In this document: piece by piece, positions 29,035-38,148 of the stretch | Position numbering within the stretch: position 1 is the first letter of the stretch | Layout: every line of letters starts with the position of its first letter | Assembly (NCBI RefSeq): GCF_000347635.1 | Contig: NC_020514.1 | Location: 682,001 to 746,000 of the forward strand | Origin: Paraglaciecola psychrophila 170 | GTDB taxonomy: Bacteria > Pseudomonadota > Gammaproteobacteria > Enterobacterales > Alteromonadaceae | Direction of reading: 5' to 3' | Length of the DNA: 64,000 bases | The notes under the pieces: model-generated | Told to the model about the DNA's origin: nothing | Databases searched by the model: none | The model's input: the letters and a program-made list of their open reading frames with translations, nothing else | Program-made: the position numbers and the translations under genes

Positions 29035-29068
29035 AAGCGCCGACTCATAATACTATGAATCGGCGCTT
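29035..29068 (+). terminator. Strong hairpin terminator
   Basis: A 9-bp GC-rich stem (AAGCGCCGA with TCGGCGCTT) with a further inner pairing CATA/TATG, followed by CTGCTTTTT. It lies 24 bases after the stop of the hypothetical membrane protein gene. Confidence 0.8.
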
Positions 29069-29352
29069 CTGCTTTTTGAGTGAATCTGTCTTCTGCCATG
29101 ATAACTATTAGTTGCTATTTTTGGCAATCAGGAGTCGTTAGTACGCCTTGATCAGTCCCTACCTCTCGAAGACAGACCCCTCGTTAATATATGTGGAGCA
29201 GATATTATGCCAATATTTTTATTCTTTAAAAACAGTGCGTTACATTATCTTGCAGGACGAAATAGACGATGGTTGCACGGTCTTAGTGAAGAATGCTTAT
29301 GAAATCACCACAGTAGTGCGTTAGACCGGATGGTCTAGTTATGCCATGAGTA

Positions 29353-29721
29353 TTAGCTAACAAACGTCTGCCAAGCTTGCAGTAAAATATGAAAATCTGC
29401 TAAACCACAGCCTGATTGAATATGTAAATCACTTAATTCTTGGCTTTCGTCTTCTTCTGAATGTGCCATCTCTTGGATATGATTATTATTTAGAATCAGT
29501 TCAACTTCGTCTTTATCAAACACTAAATGGTATTCCTTTCCATTGTGTTGGTAATGAGAAAGTTGATGGGTTTGAAGCTGCTGGATAGTATTGAGTAACA
29601 GTGTCACTTGCCCGGTATCTTGTGCGATTTCATGACTTAACCAATCACCAAAAGCTTCACATTCAAGCTCGCAGGTGGCTACGGGGTGGCCTAAAATATC
29701 ATGTGAAAATTGATAGTCCAT
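29353..29721 (-). CDS. yacL: UPF0231 family protein (YacL-like)
   Basis: A 122-residue acidic cytoplasmic protein. It opens with MDYQFSHDILGHPVATCELE, parallel to E. coli YacL, and ends with CGLADFHILLQAWQTFV, matching the family CGVEDFLQVVAAYRNFV. Its function is unknown. No operon partner is apparent, 123 bp from the receiver gene on the same strand. Confidence 0.88.
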   Translation of the reverse strand: MDYQFSHDILGHPVATCELECEAFGDWLSHEIAQDTGQVTLLLNTIQQLQTHQLSHYQHNGKEYHLVFDKDEVELILNNNHIQEMAHSEEDESQELSDLHIQSGCGLADFHILLQAWQTFVS

Positions 29722-29844
29722 TAGATGTCACAGGTTATTGAATTGTAATCAACCATTATACGCTAAACCAATTGCCAGCTGTGGATAAAATGTCAATTCA
29801 GGCATTGCAGGCCATGAGCACTTTGGGAAAACCTTACCCATTAT

Positions 29845-30273
29845 TTAGCTTAACGGTAAATGCACAACCTTTCTGTAAGCGTCAAATATATCAACAATAC
29901 TAACAAAACTATTGCCTACTTCATCTTTTATAAAATAACCGGCGACGTTAAATGCATAACTATTGAAAATATCTTGCTCATTCTGTGAGGTGCTTAAAAC
30001 AAATACCACACTATTTTTGTAATCTTTATGTGACCGCAATTTAGTCAAAAACTCAAAGCCGTTCATACGTGGCATTTGTAAGTCTAACAATATGATAAAA
30101 GGACGCATTACTTTAGCTGATTCGAGTAATTCAAATGCTTCTACCCCGTCTTTTGCACGTTTTATGGGACTGGAAATTTTGCGACGTTTAAACTCTCGTT
30201 TGATACTCATGACATCAATATCATCATCTTCTATTAAAAAGAGGGTGACTTCGTCAGGGCTGAGTTTGCTCAT
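29845..30273 (-). CDS. Stand-alone response regulator receiver (Rcp1-like)
   Basis: A receiver domain with no output domain, 142 residues. The acidic pair (LIEDDDID), the phospho-acceptor Asp in LLDLQMPRMNG, the Ser switch in VLSTS and the conserved Lys in YFIKDE are all visible. The longer loop before the acceptor is typical of phytochrome-linked Rcp1-type regulators. It overlaps the kinase gene by 4 bp (ATGA), so the two are probably translated together and form a pair. Confidence 0.92.
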   Translation of the reverse strand: MSKLSPDEVTLFLIEDDDIDVMSIKREFKRRKISSPIKRAKDGVEAFELLESAKVMRPFIILLDLQMPRMNGFEFLTKLRSHKDYKNSVVFVLSTSQNEQDIFNSYAFNVAGYFIKDEVGNSFVSIVDIFDAYRKVVHLPLS

Positions 30274-31805
30274 TTATTATTTGCCTTGGGCCATGTGACA
30301 ATAAGAGTTGCCCCTTTGCCAACATCTGATGTGATTGAAATATTACCTGAATAATTTGCTAATACTTTTTCTACTATTGCCAGCCCTAAGCCACTGCCTT
30401 CTACTTCATCTCTTGGTTTAAGAGTTTGAAATTTCATAAATATTTTTTCATGTAACGAGGGATCAATTCCTGGCCCATCATCTGTCACACTTATTTGAAA
30501 ATCATGTTTTAAATGTTTACATTTTATAGTGATATGCCCAGATGTTTTATCATGATGTTTTATTGCGTTAGATATAAGATTGGTAAGTACCAATTCAAAT
30601 GGCACTTTAGGTAATACAAGGTCGGTGTCATCTGCTTCAATAATGAAACTGTCTGATAAGGCTAATGACTTGCAACAGCTTTTTACTGACTCTTGTAGAT
30701 TAAGCGTTTGTGGTAAACCATCATTTTTTCCGATTCTAGAATAATCAAGTAAGTCTTTAAGTAACATGTTCATTCTATCGATGCGGTTTTTGATCATACC
30801 AAAATGTTCAAGGCTATCTCCTTGCAACACTTTATTGGCATCTTCCTCAATCCATGACACCAAACGCTTGATGGCGTTTAATGGCGCCTTTAAATCATGG
30901 GAGGCTATATAAGCAAATTCGTCAAGGTCGCTATTCGACTTTTTTAACTTTTCAATTAAGGCTTCTCGCTCGGTCACATCTCTTGCCACACCTAATAAAT
31001 AGGCATTGCCTTCGTCATCATCAAAGCGCGTTTTGGTGATGAAAAAGGTACGCATTTCACCGCTTGGAAAGGTTATGTGTTCTGTTGTTTCGGCTTTGCC
31101 TTGCTCGAAAGCTAATTTATCTTGTACTAGGAAAGTTAAAGCTTCTGCATCGCTATATATGTCTAAAGTGGAGTGTCCAATAACCTTATCGCGCATTTCT
31201 TCTGGAAATAAAGATAAAAAAGCGGTATTTGCATGTGAAATTTTATAATCACTGTCTTTGGCAAATATCAAGTCTGGGTTATTTTCAGTGATCATCTGAT
31301 TGAGATCGATGAGATTAGACAATTCGAGATTTTTTCTTCGAAGTGCTAATTGGGACACCACATCTTTGGCCAAAAGTTTTAATATAGCTTTTTGATGTTT
31401 ATCTAACAGACTTGGCTGAGTATCAAATACACATAAGGTACCCAAAATTTTCTGCTCGTAATTAATCAGAGGCACACCAGCGAAATAACGTATGTTAGGT
31501 GTTTTTATAACACATTCGTTTAACTTGGTTCGCTCATCGATAAGAGTGTCAGAAATTTCAAATACATCAGTTTGCTTGAGCATATCTGTACAAAAAATAT
31601 TTTCTCGGTTTATTTCGTTTGGAAATGAGCCAACTTTTGAAGCCACCCATTGAGTGTCGGCATCGATGAAACTAACCATGGCAAAGGGTTTATTACAGCC
31701 TTCGATCGCAAGAACGGCTATGTCATCAAATAATTTATCTATATCCGTACTATTAAGATTATATTTTTTTAATGTTTGGATACTAAGTTCTTTGTGTTTT
31801 GGCAT
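30270..31805 (-). CDS. GAF-PAS sensor histidine kinase, cytoplasmic
   Basis: No membrane helices. Residues about 10-160 are a GAF domain (PFAMVSFIDADTQWVASKVG, LINYEQKILGTLCVFD), about 175-290 a PAS/PAC domain (FITKTRFDDDEGNAYLLGVA), then a HisKA helix with the phospho-acceptor in YIASHDLKAPLN. The ATPase domain has the N box NLISNAIKHHD, the G1 box DDGPGIDP and the G2 box GSGLGLAIV. It is of the phytochrome-like HWE-unrelated type that pairs with single-domain receivers. Start chosen at MPKHKEL (31805), 511 residues. Flanked by two receiver genes. Confidence 0.94.
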   Translation of the reverse strand: MPKHKELSIQTLKKYNLNSTDIDKLFDDIAVLAIEGCNKPFAMVSFIDADTQWVASKVGSFPNEINRENIFCTDMLKQTDVFEISDTLIDERTKLNECVIKTPNIRYFAGVPLINYEQKILGTLCVFDTQPSLLDKHQKAILKLLAKDVVSQLALRRKNLELSNLIDLNQMITENNPDLIFAKDSDYKISHANTAFLSLFPEEMRDKVIGHSTLDIYSDAEALTFLVQDKLAFEQGKAETTEHITFPSGEMRTFFITKTRFDDDEGNAYLLGVARDVTEREALIEKLKKSNSDLDEFAYIASHDLKAPLNAIKRLVSWIEEDANKVLQGDSLEHFGMIKNRIDRMNMLLKDLLDYSRIGKNDGLPQTLNLQESVKSCCKSLALSDSFIIEADDTDLVLPKVPFELVLTNLISNAIKHHDKTSGHITIKCKHLKHDFQISVTDDGPGIDPSLHEKIFMKFQTLKPRDEVEGSGLGLAIVEKVLANYSGNISITSDVGKGATLIVTWPKANNK

Positions 31806-31889
31806 GCCTATTCCTATACAAAAGTAGATTGAAATATTCACTGTGATTATGCTTAAACCAATAGATGGTGGTTAAAGACTGCTTGTGTC

Positions 31890-32303
31890 CTAGGTTATTC
31901 CGATTTCAATTTTTAATTCTTCTGTGCTCGATTCACCTTTGATTAGAAAACCTTTCACAAAGTCATATTGCAAGGCACGTGCTTTTTCTTGTGGGTCGTC
32001 AGACCCCGAGTACATCAAAATTTGGCAGATATCTAGGTCAACCTGTGTTTTTAACTCTGCAAACTTCTGCAAAAATTCAAACCCATCCATGATAGGCATA
32101 TTGACGTCAAGAATGATAATTGCAGGTGGGAAACTAGCACCATATTGCTGCAGGTTCTGTGAATGATTTTTTAAAAACTCAAGGCCAGAAGTACCATTCG
32201 TTTGTTGCATGATTTCGCTAACGCCAATTTTTTTAAGTTGATGGCTTAAAATGTACCGTTCAATTTCACTATCATCGATAATTAAAACGCTAGGCTGTTG
32301 CAT
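31890..32303 (-). CDS. Stand-alone response regulator receiver
   Basis: A receiver domain alone, 137 residues. It has the acidic pair in VLIIDDSEIE, the acceptor Asp in IILDVNMPIMDG, a Ser at the switch position (LMYSGSDD) and Lys in FLIKGE. Upstream of the GAF-PAS kinase and divergent in sequence from the downstream receiver, so it may be a second target or an input to the kinase. The ATG at 32303 was chosen over a TTG one codon earlier. Confidence 0.9.
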   Translation of the reverse strand: MQQPSVLIIDDSEIERYILSHQLKKIGVSEIMQQTNGTSGLEFLKNHSQNLQQYGASFPPAIIILDVNMPIMDGFEFLQKFAELKTQVDLDICQILMYSGSDDPQEKARALQYDFVKGFLIKGESSTEELKIEIGIT

Positions 32304-32395
32304 CAAAAAGGTCGTTTTTTATTTAAATATATATATTACTTTAAACTTTATTGTTTACAGATAACAGCATTACACAATACTAAAACATAATAAAA

Positions 32396-32917
32396 TCATG
32401 TCTTGGATATAACAAATACCCAACCCGTGCGCTCTAGTTCGGTCAGATATACTCTGACATCAAACTCAATTTGGTGATAATCAGGCTGCATATGCTGGCA
32501 TAGTTGGTAAAATGCTTTGTTGTGTTGTTTTTCTTTTAGATGGGCTAATTCGTGCACTACGATCATATTTAAAAACGCGTCTGGGGTATTTTTAAACAAG
32601 GTGCTAACACGTAATTCATTTTTACTTTTTAACTTACCGCCTTGTATCCGTGATACATAGCTGTGTAAACCTAATGCGTGGTTGACTATATGAATTTTGC
32701 TGTCGTATATCACCTTGCTCAGTGGCGCTGTTTTTTTCAAATATTGATTTTTTAATGACATAGTGTAATCACGTAAGTCATTATCGTTAGCCACTTTGTG
32801 CAAGCTTGGATAACGTGTTCGCAACCAGTCACCTAGTGTATTGGCATCAACTAAGCGACGAATATCGTTCTGTAAATGAGCAGGATAGTGAGCTAAATAG
32901 GGTAAATTTTGAGACAT
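32396..32917 (-). CDS. YgjP-like zinc metallopeptidase-domain protein
   Basis: A 173-residue protein of the YgjP/M48-like (former DUF45) family. The zinc-binding HExxH motif is HELAH with a following EKQHNKAFYQLCQHMQPDY, where the third ligand is expected. The N-terminal half is helical without membrane segments. Substrate unknown; in restriction loci some relatives are accessory proteins, but this one stands alone. AAGG precedes the ATG by 8 bases. Divergent from the arsenic operon. Confidence 0.88.
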   Translation of the reverse strand: MSQNLPYLAHYPAHLQNDIRRLVDANTLGDWLRTRYPSLHKVANDNDLRDYTMSLKNQYLKKTAPLSKVIYDSKIHIVNHALGLHSYVSRIQGGKLKSKNELRVSTLFKNTPDAFLNMIVVHELAHLKEKQHNKAFYQLCQHMQPDYHQIEFDVRVYLTELERTGWVFVISKT

Positions 32918-32985
32918 TGGTGCAACCTTAATAATAATGTTGCTATTCTACGTCTTTCCACAGAATTCGTCGCCTCGCTTTTTGA

Positions 32986-33025
32986 TTGACATATGAAATA
33001 TCATATATATGATATTTCATATGTC
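32986..33025 (+). promoter_or_regulatory. ars operon promoter inside a perfect 38-bp palindrome (ArsR operator)
   Basis: From 32988 to 33025 the sequence is its own reverse complement over 38 bases, with arms GACATATGAAATATCATAT. A TTGACA (32986-32991) and a TATGAT (33008-33013) separated by 16 bases lie within it, so a bound ArsR dimer would cover the promoter. It ends 22 bases before arsR. The perfect symmetry is exceptional for this family. Confidence 0.8.
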
Positions 33026-33046
33026 TTGAGTTGAGCACTACTTTTA

Positions 33047-33379
33047 ATGAACCCAGTCTCTTTTTATAAATGTTTATCTGAAGACACACGTTTGAAGTGT
33101 TTGCTATTGATTACACTTAAAGGTGAGTTGTGCGTGTGTGACTTAATCAGTGCTCTACAGTTAAGCCAGCCTAAAGTGTCCAGACATTTAGCTGAACTAC
33201 GTAAATGTGGAATTCTGTCTGATCAAAGGCGTGGAAAATGGGTGTTCTATCAACTTGATCAAGACTTGCCTAAATGGTCGGTTGAGGTGCTTAAGCTTAC
33301 CGCCACAGACAATCATCAATTCTTAAACGAATCTTTAACTCACTTAAATAGGGCGAAGCAATTAGATAATTGTTGTTAA
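33047..33379 (+). CDS. arsR: ArsR family arsenic-responsive repressor
   Basis: A 110-residue winged-helix repressor. The metal site is ELCVCDL, the usual paired Cys at the start of the DNA-binding helix. The recognition helix is LSQPKVSRHLAELRKCG, followed by the beta wing (DQRRGKWVFYQL). Extra Cys residues at the very C-terminus (DNCC) are a further possible arsenite ligand. First gene of the ars operon, and the likely ligand of the palindrome just upstream. Confidence 0.94.
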   Translation: MNPVSFYKCLSEDTRLKCLLLITLKGELCVCDLISALQLSQPKVSRHLAELRKCGILSDQRRGKWVFYQLDQDLPKWSVEVLKLTATDNHQFLNESLTHLNRAKQLDNCC

Positions 33380-33408
33380 CCGTATTACTGAGATGGAATA
33401 CTTTTAAA

Positions 33409-33879
33409 ATGAAAATTTTATATATTTGTACCCATAACCGTTGCCGTAGTATTTTGTCAGAAGCAATCACCAACCAATTTTCTGCTGGCAAAATAACGGC
33501 GAGAAGTGCCGGTAGTCAACCTGCAGGTGAAGTGCATCCATTGTCGATTAAATATTTACAGCAAGCGGATATTTCAACCGAAGGTTTATGTAGCCAATCA
33601 TGGGATGACTTTGAACAATTTGCGCCAGACTTAGTGGTGACAGTGTGTGACTCTGCTGCCGCTGAAACCTGCCCAGTGTGGTTCGGTAAAAGCTTAAAAG
33701 TGCATTGGGGCTTAGCTGATCCATCTAAGCTACAAGGGTCTGAGGCACACATTGCCGAAGCTTTTGAGGCAACTATCGAGCACATAAAGCAACGAGTGGA
33801 GCAACTGACTAACCTTAACCTAGATGTAAGAGACAAGGTCGCTTTCAAAGCTGCGCTTGCTAGTTTAGGAGCAATTTAA
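33409..33879 (+). CDS. arsC: Arsenate reductase, low-molecular-weight phosphatase type
   Basis: Reduces arsenate to arsenite for export. The protein-tyrosine-phosphatase loop is CTHNRCRS at residues 6-13 (CX5R), and the general-acid region WGLADPS is present. The start at 33409 gives 156 residues; the frame extends upstream into the arsR end but has no support there. It lacks the extra thioredoxin-type cysteine pair in the C-terminus, so it probably uses glutaredoxin or another thiol partner. Overlaps arsH by 1 bp. Confidence 0.92.
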   Translation: MKILYICTHNRCRSILSEAITNQFSAGKITARSAGSQPAGEVHPLSIKYLQQADISTEGLCSQSWDDFEQFAPDLVVTVCDSAAAETCPVWFGKSLKVHWGLADPSKLQGSEAHIAEAFEATIEHIKQRVEQLTNLNLDVRDKVAFKAALASLGAI

Positions 33880-34598
33880 TGTCAATTTCTACCCCGGCTA
33901 TGCCGAACCTTGATAACACCCAATTTCAGGCTCCAAAAGTGCACGACTTCGCCAAGACAAGTGCTCAGCATAAACCCAAAATACTGCTGCTGTATGGTTC
34001 ATTACGTACGCGGTCGTTTAGCCGATTGGTGGTAGAAGAGTCGGCCCGTTTGTTAGAGGCTATGGGTGCCGAGACGCGGATTTTTGATCCAACCGGTTTA
34101 CCTTTACCAGATGGCGACGCAGCGACACATGAAAAAGTATTAGAGCTGCGTGAACTGATGATGTGGTCTGAGGGGCAGGTATGGTGCTCGCCTGAGCGTC
34201 ATGGCGCCATGACTGGCATTCTGAAAAGTCAGATTGATTGGGTGCCGCTAAATTTAGGTGGTGTCAGGCCCACTCAAGGAAAAACGCTAGCTGTGATGCA
34301 GGTGTGTGGTGGTTCGCAGTCATTTAACGCGGTTAATCAAATGCGTATTTTAGGTCGTTGGATGCGTATGCTGACTATTCCTAATCAGTCGTCAGTAGCC
34401 AAAGCCTTTATGGAATTTGATGACAACGATCGAATGAAAGCTTCGCCATTTTATAATCGTATTGTGGATGTGTTGGAAGAACTGATGAAATTCACCTTGC
34501 TGACCAGAGACAACAGTGACTATTTAGTCGACCGTTATTCAGAGCGGGTAGAATCAGCTGAGCAAGTTAGTCACCGCGTTAATCAACGTGTTATCTGA
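33879..34598 (+). CDS. arsH: ArsH, NADPH-dependent FMN flavoprotein
   Basis: Flavoprotein that oxidises trivalent organoarsenicals. The flavodoxin-like FMN-binding loop is [14 protein letters not shown] near residue 38, followed by the family segments [19 protein letters not shown] and [20 protein letters not shown]. The 239-residue length is standard for ArsH. It starts on the last base of arsC (TAATG), which indicates coupling, and is followed by the efflux gene 38 bp later. Confidence 0.94.
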   Translation: MSISTPAMPNLDNTQFQAPKVHDFAKTSAQHKPKILLLYGSLRTRSFSRLVVEESARLLEAMGAETRIFDPTGLPLPDGDAATHEKVLELRELMMWSEGQVWCSPERHGAMTGILKSQIDWVPLNLGGVRPTQGKTLAVMQVCGGSQSFNAVNQMRILGRWMRMLTIPNQSSVAKAFMEFDDNDRMKASPFYNRIVDVLEELMKFTLLTRDNSDYLVDRYSERVESAEQVSHRVNQRVI

Positions 34599-34636
34599 CG
34601 TTAAATAAAAAGCATAAAACATAGAGGAGCAAATAG

Positions 34637-35674
34637 ATGGGATTATTTGAGCGTTATTTATCTGTTTGGGTTGGTATCAGCATCATAATCGGTGTGGTGT
34701 TGGGCAGTATTATTCCAGACTTTTTCTCATTAGTGGCAAGTTTAGAATATGCCCACGTGAACATAGTGGTGGCGATACTAATTTGGTTGATGGTGTACCC
34801 CATGATGATCCAAATCGATTTTTCATCAATCAAAGATGTAGGTAAAAAGCCTAAGGGATTGGCCTTAACCCTTGTTATCAACTGGCTTATCAAGCCTTTC
34901 ACTATGGCGGCATTAGGTTGGTTGTTTTTAAAGGTTTTTTTGTCCGATTGGGTCGACCCACAATCAGCTAACGAATACATTGCAGGCATGATCTTGTTAG
35001 GTGTGGCACCTTGTACCGCAATGGTATTTATCTGGAGCCAAATGACCAAGGGCGATGCCAACTACACCTTGGTGCAAGTCTCGATTAATGACATCATTAT
35101 GATTTTTGCCTTTGCGCCCTTAACTGCACTTTTGCTGGGTGTCAGTGAAATTCAAGTACCTTGGAATACCTTACTTATTTCAGTGCTGCTCTATGTGCTA
35201 TTACCTTTGATTGCCGGAGCATTGACTCGGTCTTTGTTAGATAAAAAAGCCGCCAAAGCAGCGGAAACAACAGAACCCAAGAATGTAGACAGCTTTGTCG
35301 CTGCACTCAAACCTTGGTCTATGCTAGGTTTGTTGGGCACGGTGGTGTTATTATTCGGTTTTCAAGCAAAGACAATTTTGACTGAGCCGCAGACCATTGT
35401 ATTAATTGCCATCCCGCTAATAATTCAAACCTATGGCATTTTTGCTATTGCTTACTTTTTTGCGATACGTCTTAAACTGCCCCACAATATTGCTGGGCCC
35501 GCCAGCATGATTGGTACATCTAACTTTTTTGAATTGGCAGTTGCTGTGGCTATTTCGTTGTTTGGATTGCACTCTGGTGCGGCTTTGGCCACGGTGGTCG
35601 GTGTGCTGGTTGAAGTACCTGTGATGTTGTCTTTGGTGTACTTTGTAAACAGAACTCGGCATTGGTTTAACTAA
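34637..35674 (+). CDS. acr3: ACR3-type arsenite efflux transporter
   Basis: A ten-helix permease that exports arsenite with the proton gradient. The family signature [14 protein letters not shown] with its essential Cys in helix 4 is present, as is [11 protein letters not shown] and the C-terminal [18 protein letters not shown]. The 345-residue length is normal. A GAGGAG lies seven bases before the ATG. Last gene of arsR-arsC-arsH-acr3. In genome annotations this family is often named arsB, but it is unrelated to E. coli ArsB. Confidence 0.95.
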   Translation: MGLFERYLSVWVGISIIIGVVLGSIIPDFFSLVASLEYAHVNIVVAILIWLMVYPMMIQIDFSSIKDVGKKPKGLALTLVINWLIKPFTMAALGWLFLKVFLSDWVDPQSANEYIAGMILLGVAPCTAMVFIWSQMTKGDANYTLVQVSINDIIMIFAFAPLTALLLGVSEIQVPWNTLLISVLLYVLLPLIAGALTRSLLDKKAAKAAETTEPKNVDSFVAALKPWSMLGLLGTVVLLFGFQAKTILTEPQTIVLIAIPLIIQTYGIFAIAYFFAIRLKLPHNIAGPASMIGTSNFFELAVAVAISLFGLHSGAALATVVGVLVEVPVMLSLVYFVNRTRHWFN

Positions 35675-36236
35675 GTAACTTGAGCTCAGCATAAGCCATA
35701 CCGCTCAATGTCTTTGCAAACAAATTCGCAGGCTCTACATATCGTTTATATTGAAATGACTTCTAGGGACCCGGCACGTCTTAATCCGAGTTCACGTTAA
35801 ATAAATATCGACTTAGTCAAAATAGGTGATCAGTAAAAAGGAAAGTACAGGCTCAATTATTCTTGGCTTGGTGGGAGGGGGGGGCGCTCACATCGGATAA
35901 CTGTAGTTGCGCCCATTAAAGATCGCGCTCCATCTCTCAACGAGCATCACAACCATTTGTTCGTTATACTGGCAGATGCGGCTTGTGTTCCTGATTGATG
36001 GTATAAATCTATGCGTTGATTTGTCTTACATAATGGTCCTTGATAGCCGCTTGGCTTGTTTAAACCTATGAGGTTGTCACTATTCTGTTAATCTGTGCGT
36101 AGAGCATCGAATGCTTATATGACATCCTTGTTATGGATAAATGCTGATTCTGCATTACTCATTGCATTCGCCTCAGGTACTGGCACCATAAGAGTGAATC
36201 ATTAGTCCAACATTTTCACATCGGGAAATTCACTGA
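35675..36236. other. Intergenic region with a G8 run
   Basis: About 560 bp between acr3 and the phospholipase gene. No gene is recognised. A run of eight G (35877-35884) inside a G-rich block stands out; the reverse strand has a few short stretches with coding-like texture but nothing identifiable. Confidence 0.4.
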
Positions 36237-37231
36237 GTGATCAGAACAATAGTGCTATTTTCGTCAGCAGCGTTGATAATTATCAATGCACATGGCGATC
36301 AATTAGAATTAGGTCCGCAAAATAGCAGCGAAAGCTGTCTATTAGAGGGCTTGAAACAAGCCGATCCACAGCAAACCTTGGGTGAATTACGGGAAAGCTG
36401 CTTAGAGATAGAGCCAACTTTATTTAAACAACGGGTCGAGTTAGAAAAACAAGCATCCAAAAACCGCTTTGCGATTATTCCCCATAGACCTAATTTTGTG
36501 TTGCCCGCAAGCTTGACCAGTATTAATCAAGAGCCCTATATCGACACCCCAGTAGGCGATAAACTAGATGATGTTGAAATTAAGTTTCAAGTTTCTTTGA
36601 AATATTTGTTTATGCAGGACCTCATCTTTAGAGACCTCGACTTACAATTTGCTTTCACTACGACTAGCTGGTGGCAAGCCTACAACAGTGGTATTTCGGC
36701 TCCTTTTCGAGAGACTAATTATGAACCAGAAGTGATACTCAATTATCACCACTCTTGGTCGTTACTGGGTTTTCCTGTTGAACAAACTACATTGTCATTT
36801 AATCATCAATCAAATGGTCAAACAGGGCAGCTATCACGGAGTTGGAACAGGATCATCCTAGGATTTGCCTTTGCTCCAACTGACAATGTGTTGTGGGGTT
36901 TTAGAACATGGTACCGCTTACCAGAAAACGAAAAAAAACCGCACTTGATCCATCGGGGGATGATAATCCCGATATTCAAAAGTATATGGGGTACGGTGAA
37001 TTAGGAGGACTATGGAGTATCTCCGATAAGCATTCGTTAGAGTTTATGCTTAGAAACAATTTACGTAGCTCTGACAATCGAGGCGCTATTCAACTTGGGT
37101 GGTCATTCCCCATAAACGACCGGATACAAGGTTATGTAGAATACTTTAACGGTTATGGTGAGAGTCTTATTTATTATAACCATCATGCCCATAGGTTGGG
37201 TATTGGATTTAAGCTGACTAATTGGCTGTAG
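36237..37231 (+). CDS. pldA: Outer-membrane phospholipase A (PldA), frame-broken
   Basis: A calcium-dependent outer-membrane enzyme that hydrolyses phospholipids misplaced in the outer leaflet. A signal peptide (MIRTIVLFSSAALIIINAHG) starts at GTG 36237. The active-site motif FNHQSNGQ gives the His and Ser, and SRSWNR carries the Asn. The frame breaks in the A8 run at 36931-36938; one more A joins it to the remaining strands (KYMGYGELGGLW, RLGIGFKLTNWL) ending at 37231. Total about 331 residues, normal for the family. Either a sequencing indel or phase variation. Confidence 0.88.
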
Positions 37232-37242
37232 CCAGCAGACAC

Positions 37243-38148
37243 TTAGGTTTCTTTGTAAAACTCAGTTTTATTTCGACCATTCTTTTTTGCCTCATAAAGA
37301 GCCCCATCAGCTTGATTAGTTAAATCATCAAGGCTGTGACTTCCGTCTGTCATCGTTATGCCTATGCTGACTGTGACTGGGGCATGATTGACTTCTATTC
37401 CTGACGTTAACTGATGTAGTCGCCGAGCAAATATTTTGGCATTACTTGTATTTGTGTCAGGCAACAACATAATAAACTCTTCGCCACCAAATCTTGCTAT
37501 CAAGTCAGTTTGACGACCAAACTTTAGCAATTTCTGACCTAATGCTTTTAAAACACGGTCACCTTCCAAATGCCCATGTGCATCGTTAATCTTTTTAAAG
37601 TGGTCAATATCAATCATCAATAATGCAATATTATGAGTATAGCGTTTTGCTTGATTAATAACTTCTGGTGCTCGCAAATTTAGTTCACGGCGATTCATCA
37701 GCCCAGTTAGTTCATCGGTTGATGCCATTAACTTTAACGTTTTTGCTTGTGCTTCTAACTCTTTACGGGCGTCTATCAGTTCTTCATACAGTTTGTCGCG
37801 CTTTGATGCGTTGAAAAAACTCCAATAAATACAGCTTTTTTCATCCATTTTTGCACTAACTATTACAGGTACACGTTTTCCATTACCATCAAACAAAGTT
37901 AACTGCATTTCTTCACATTTTTTTTCATGGATTAACAAAGGCATCAAATAACTTTCACAAAATATTTTTGAAGAGATAGTGAATAAAACATCAGAACTTT
38001 GACCTAACAATTTCTTAAGTGTCCAATTTAGTTCATCAGAAAAATATGTATTGGCATAAACAATTTCCCGGTTTTCATTGGTTATTAATGCGCCAGACTG
38101 GAATTCATCCGGCTTAGGATTGGAAAATCCAATGGCTTGGTTAGTCAA
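37243..38148 (-). CDS. PAS-GGDEF diguanylate cyclase
   Basis: Makes cyclic di-GMP. A PAS domain covers about residues 10-120 (GALITNENREIVYANTYF). A short coiled coil follows, then GGDEF from 140. The active site is RFGGEEF and the inhibitory I-site RQTD lies five residues before it, so product feedback is expected. It starts at a TTG that overlaps the end of the RsbQ-like gene by 8 bp, with GAGAG 7 bases upstream, so the two proteins are coupled. This parallels RsbQ with the PAS domain of RsbP in Bacillus. The hydrolase product is a candidate PAS ligand. Confidence 0.93.
   Translation of the reverse strand: MTNQAIGFSNPKPDEFQSGALITNENREIVYANTYFSDELNWTLKKLLGQSSDVLFTISSKIFCESYLMPLLIHEKKCEEMQLTLFDGNGKRVPVIVSAKMDEKSCIYWSFFNASKRDKLYEELIDARKELEAQAKTLKLMASTDELTGLMNRRELNLRAPEVINQAKRYTHNIALLMIDIDHFKKINDAHGHLEGDRVLKALGQKLLKFGRQTDLIARFGGEEFIMLLPDTNTSNAKIFARRLHQLTSGIEVNHAPVTVSIGITMTDGSHSLDDLTNQADGALYEAKKNGRNKTEFYKET

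Noticed and set aside
35877..35884. G8 run as a G-quadruplex promoter element
   Set aside because: A single G run cannot form an intramolecular quadruplex with the sparse neighbouring G tracts; probably just a homopolymer.
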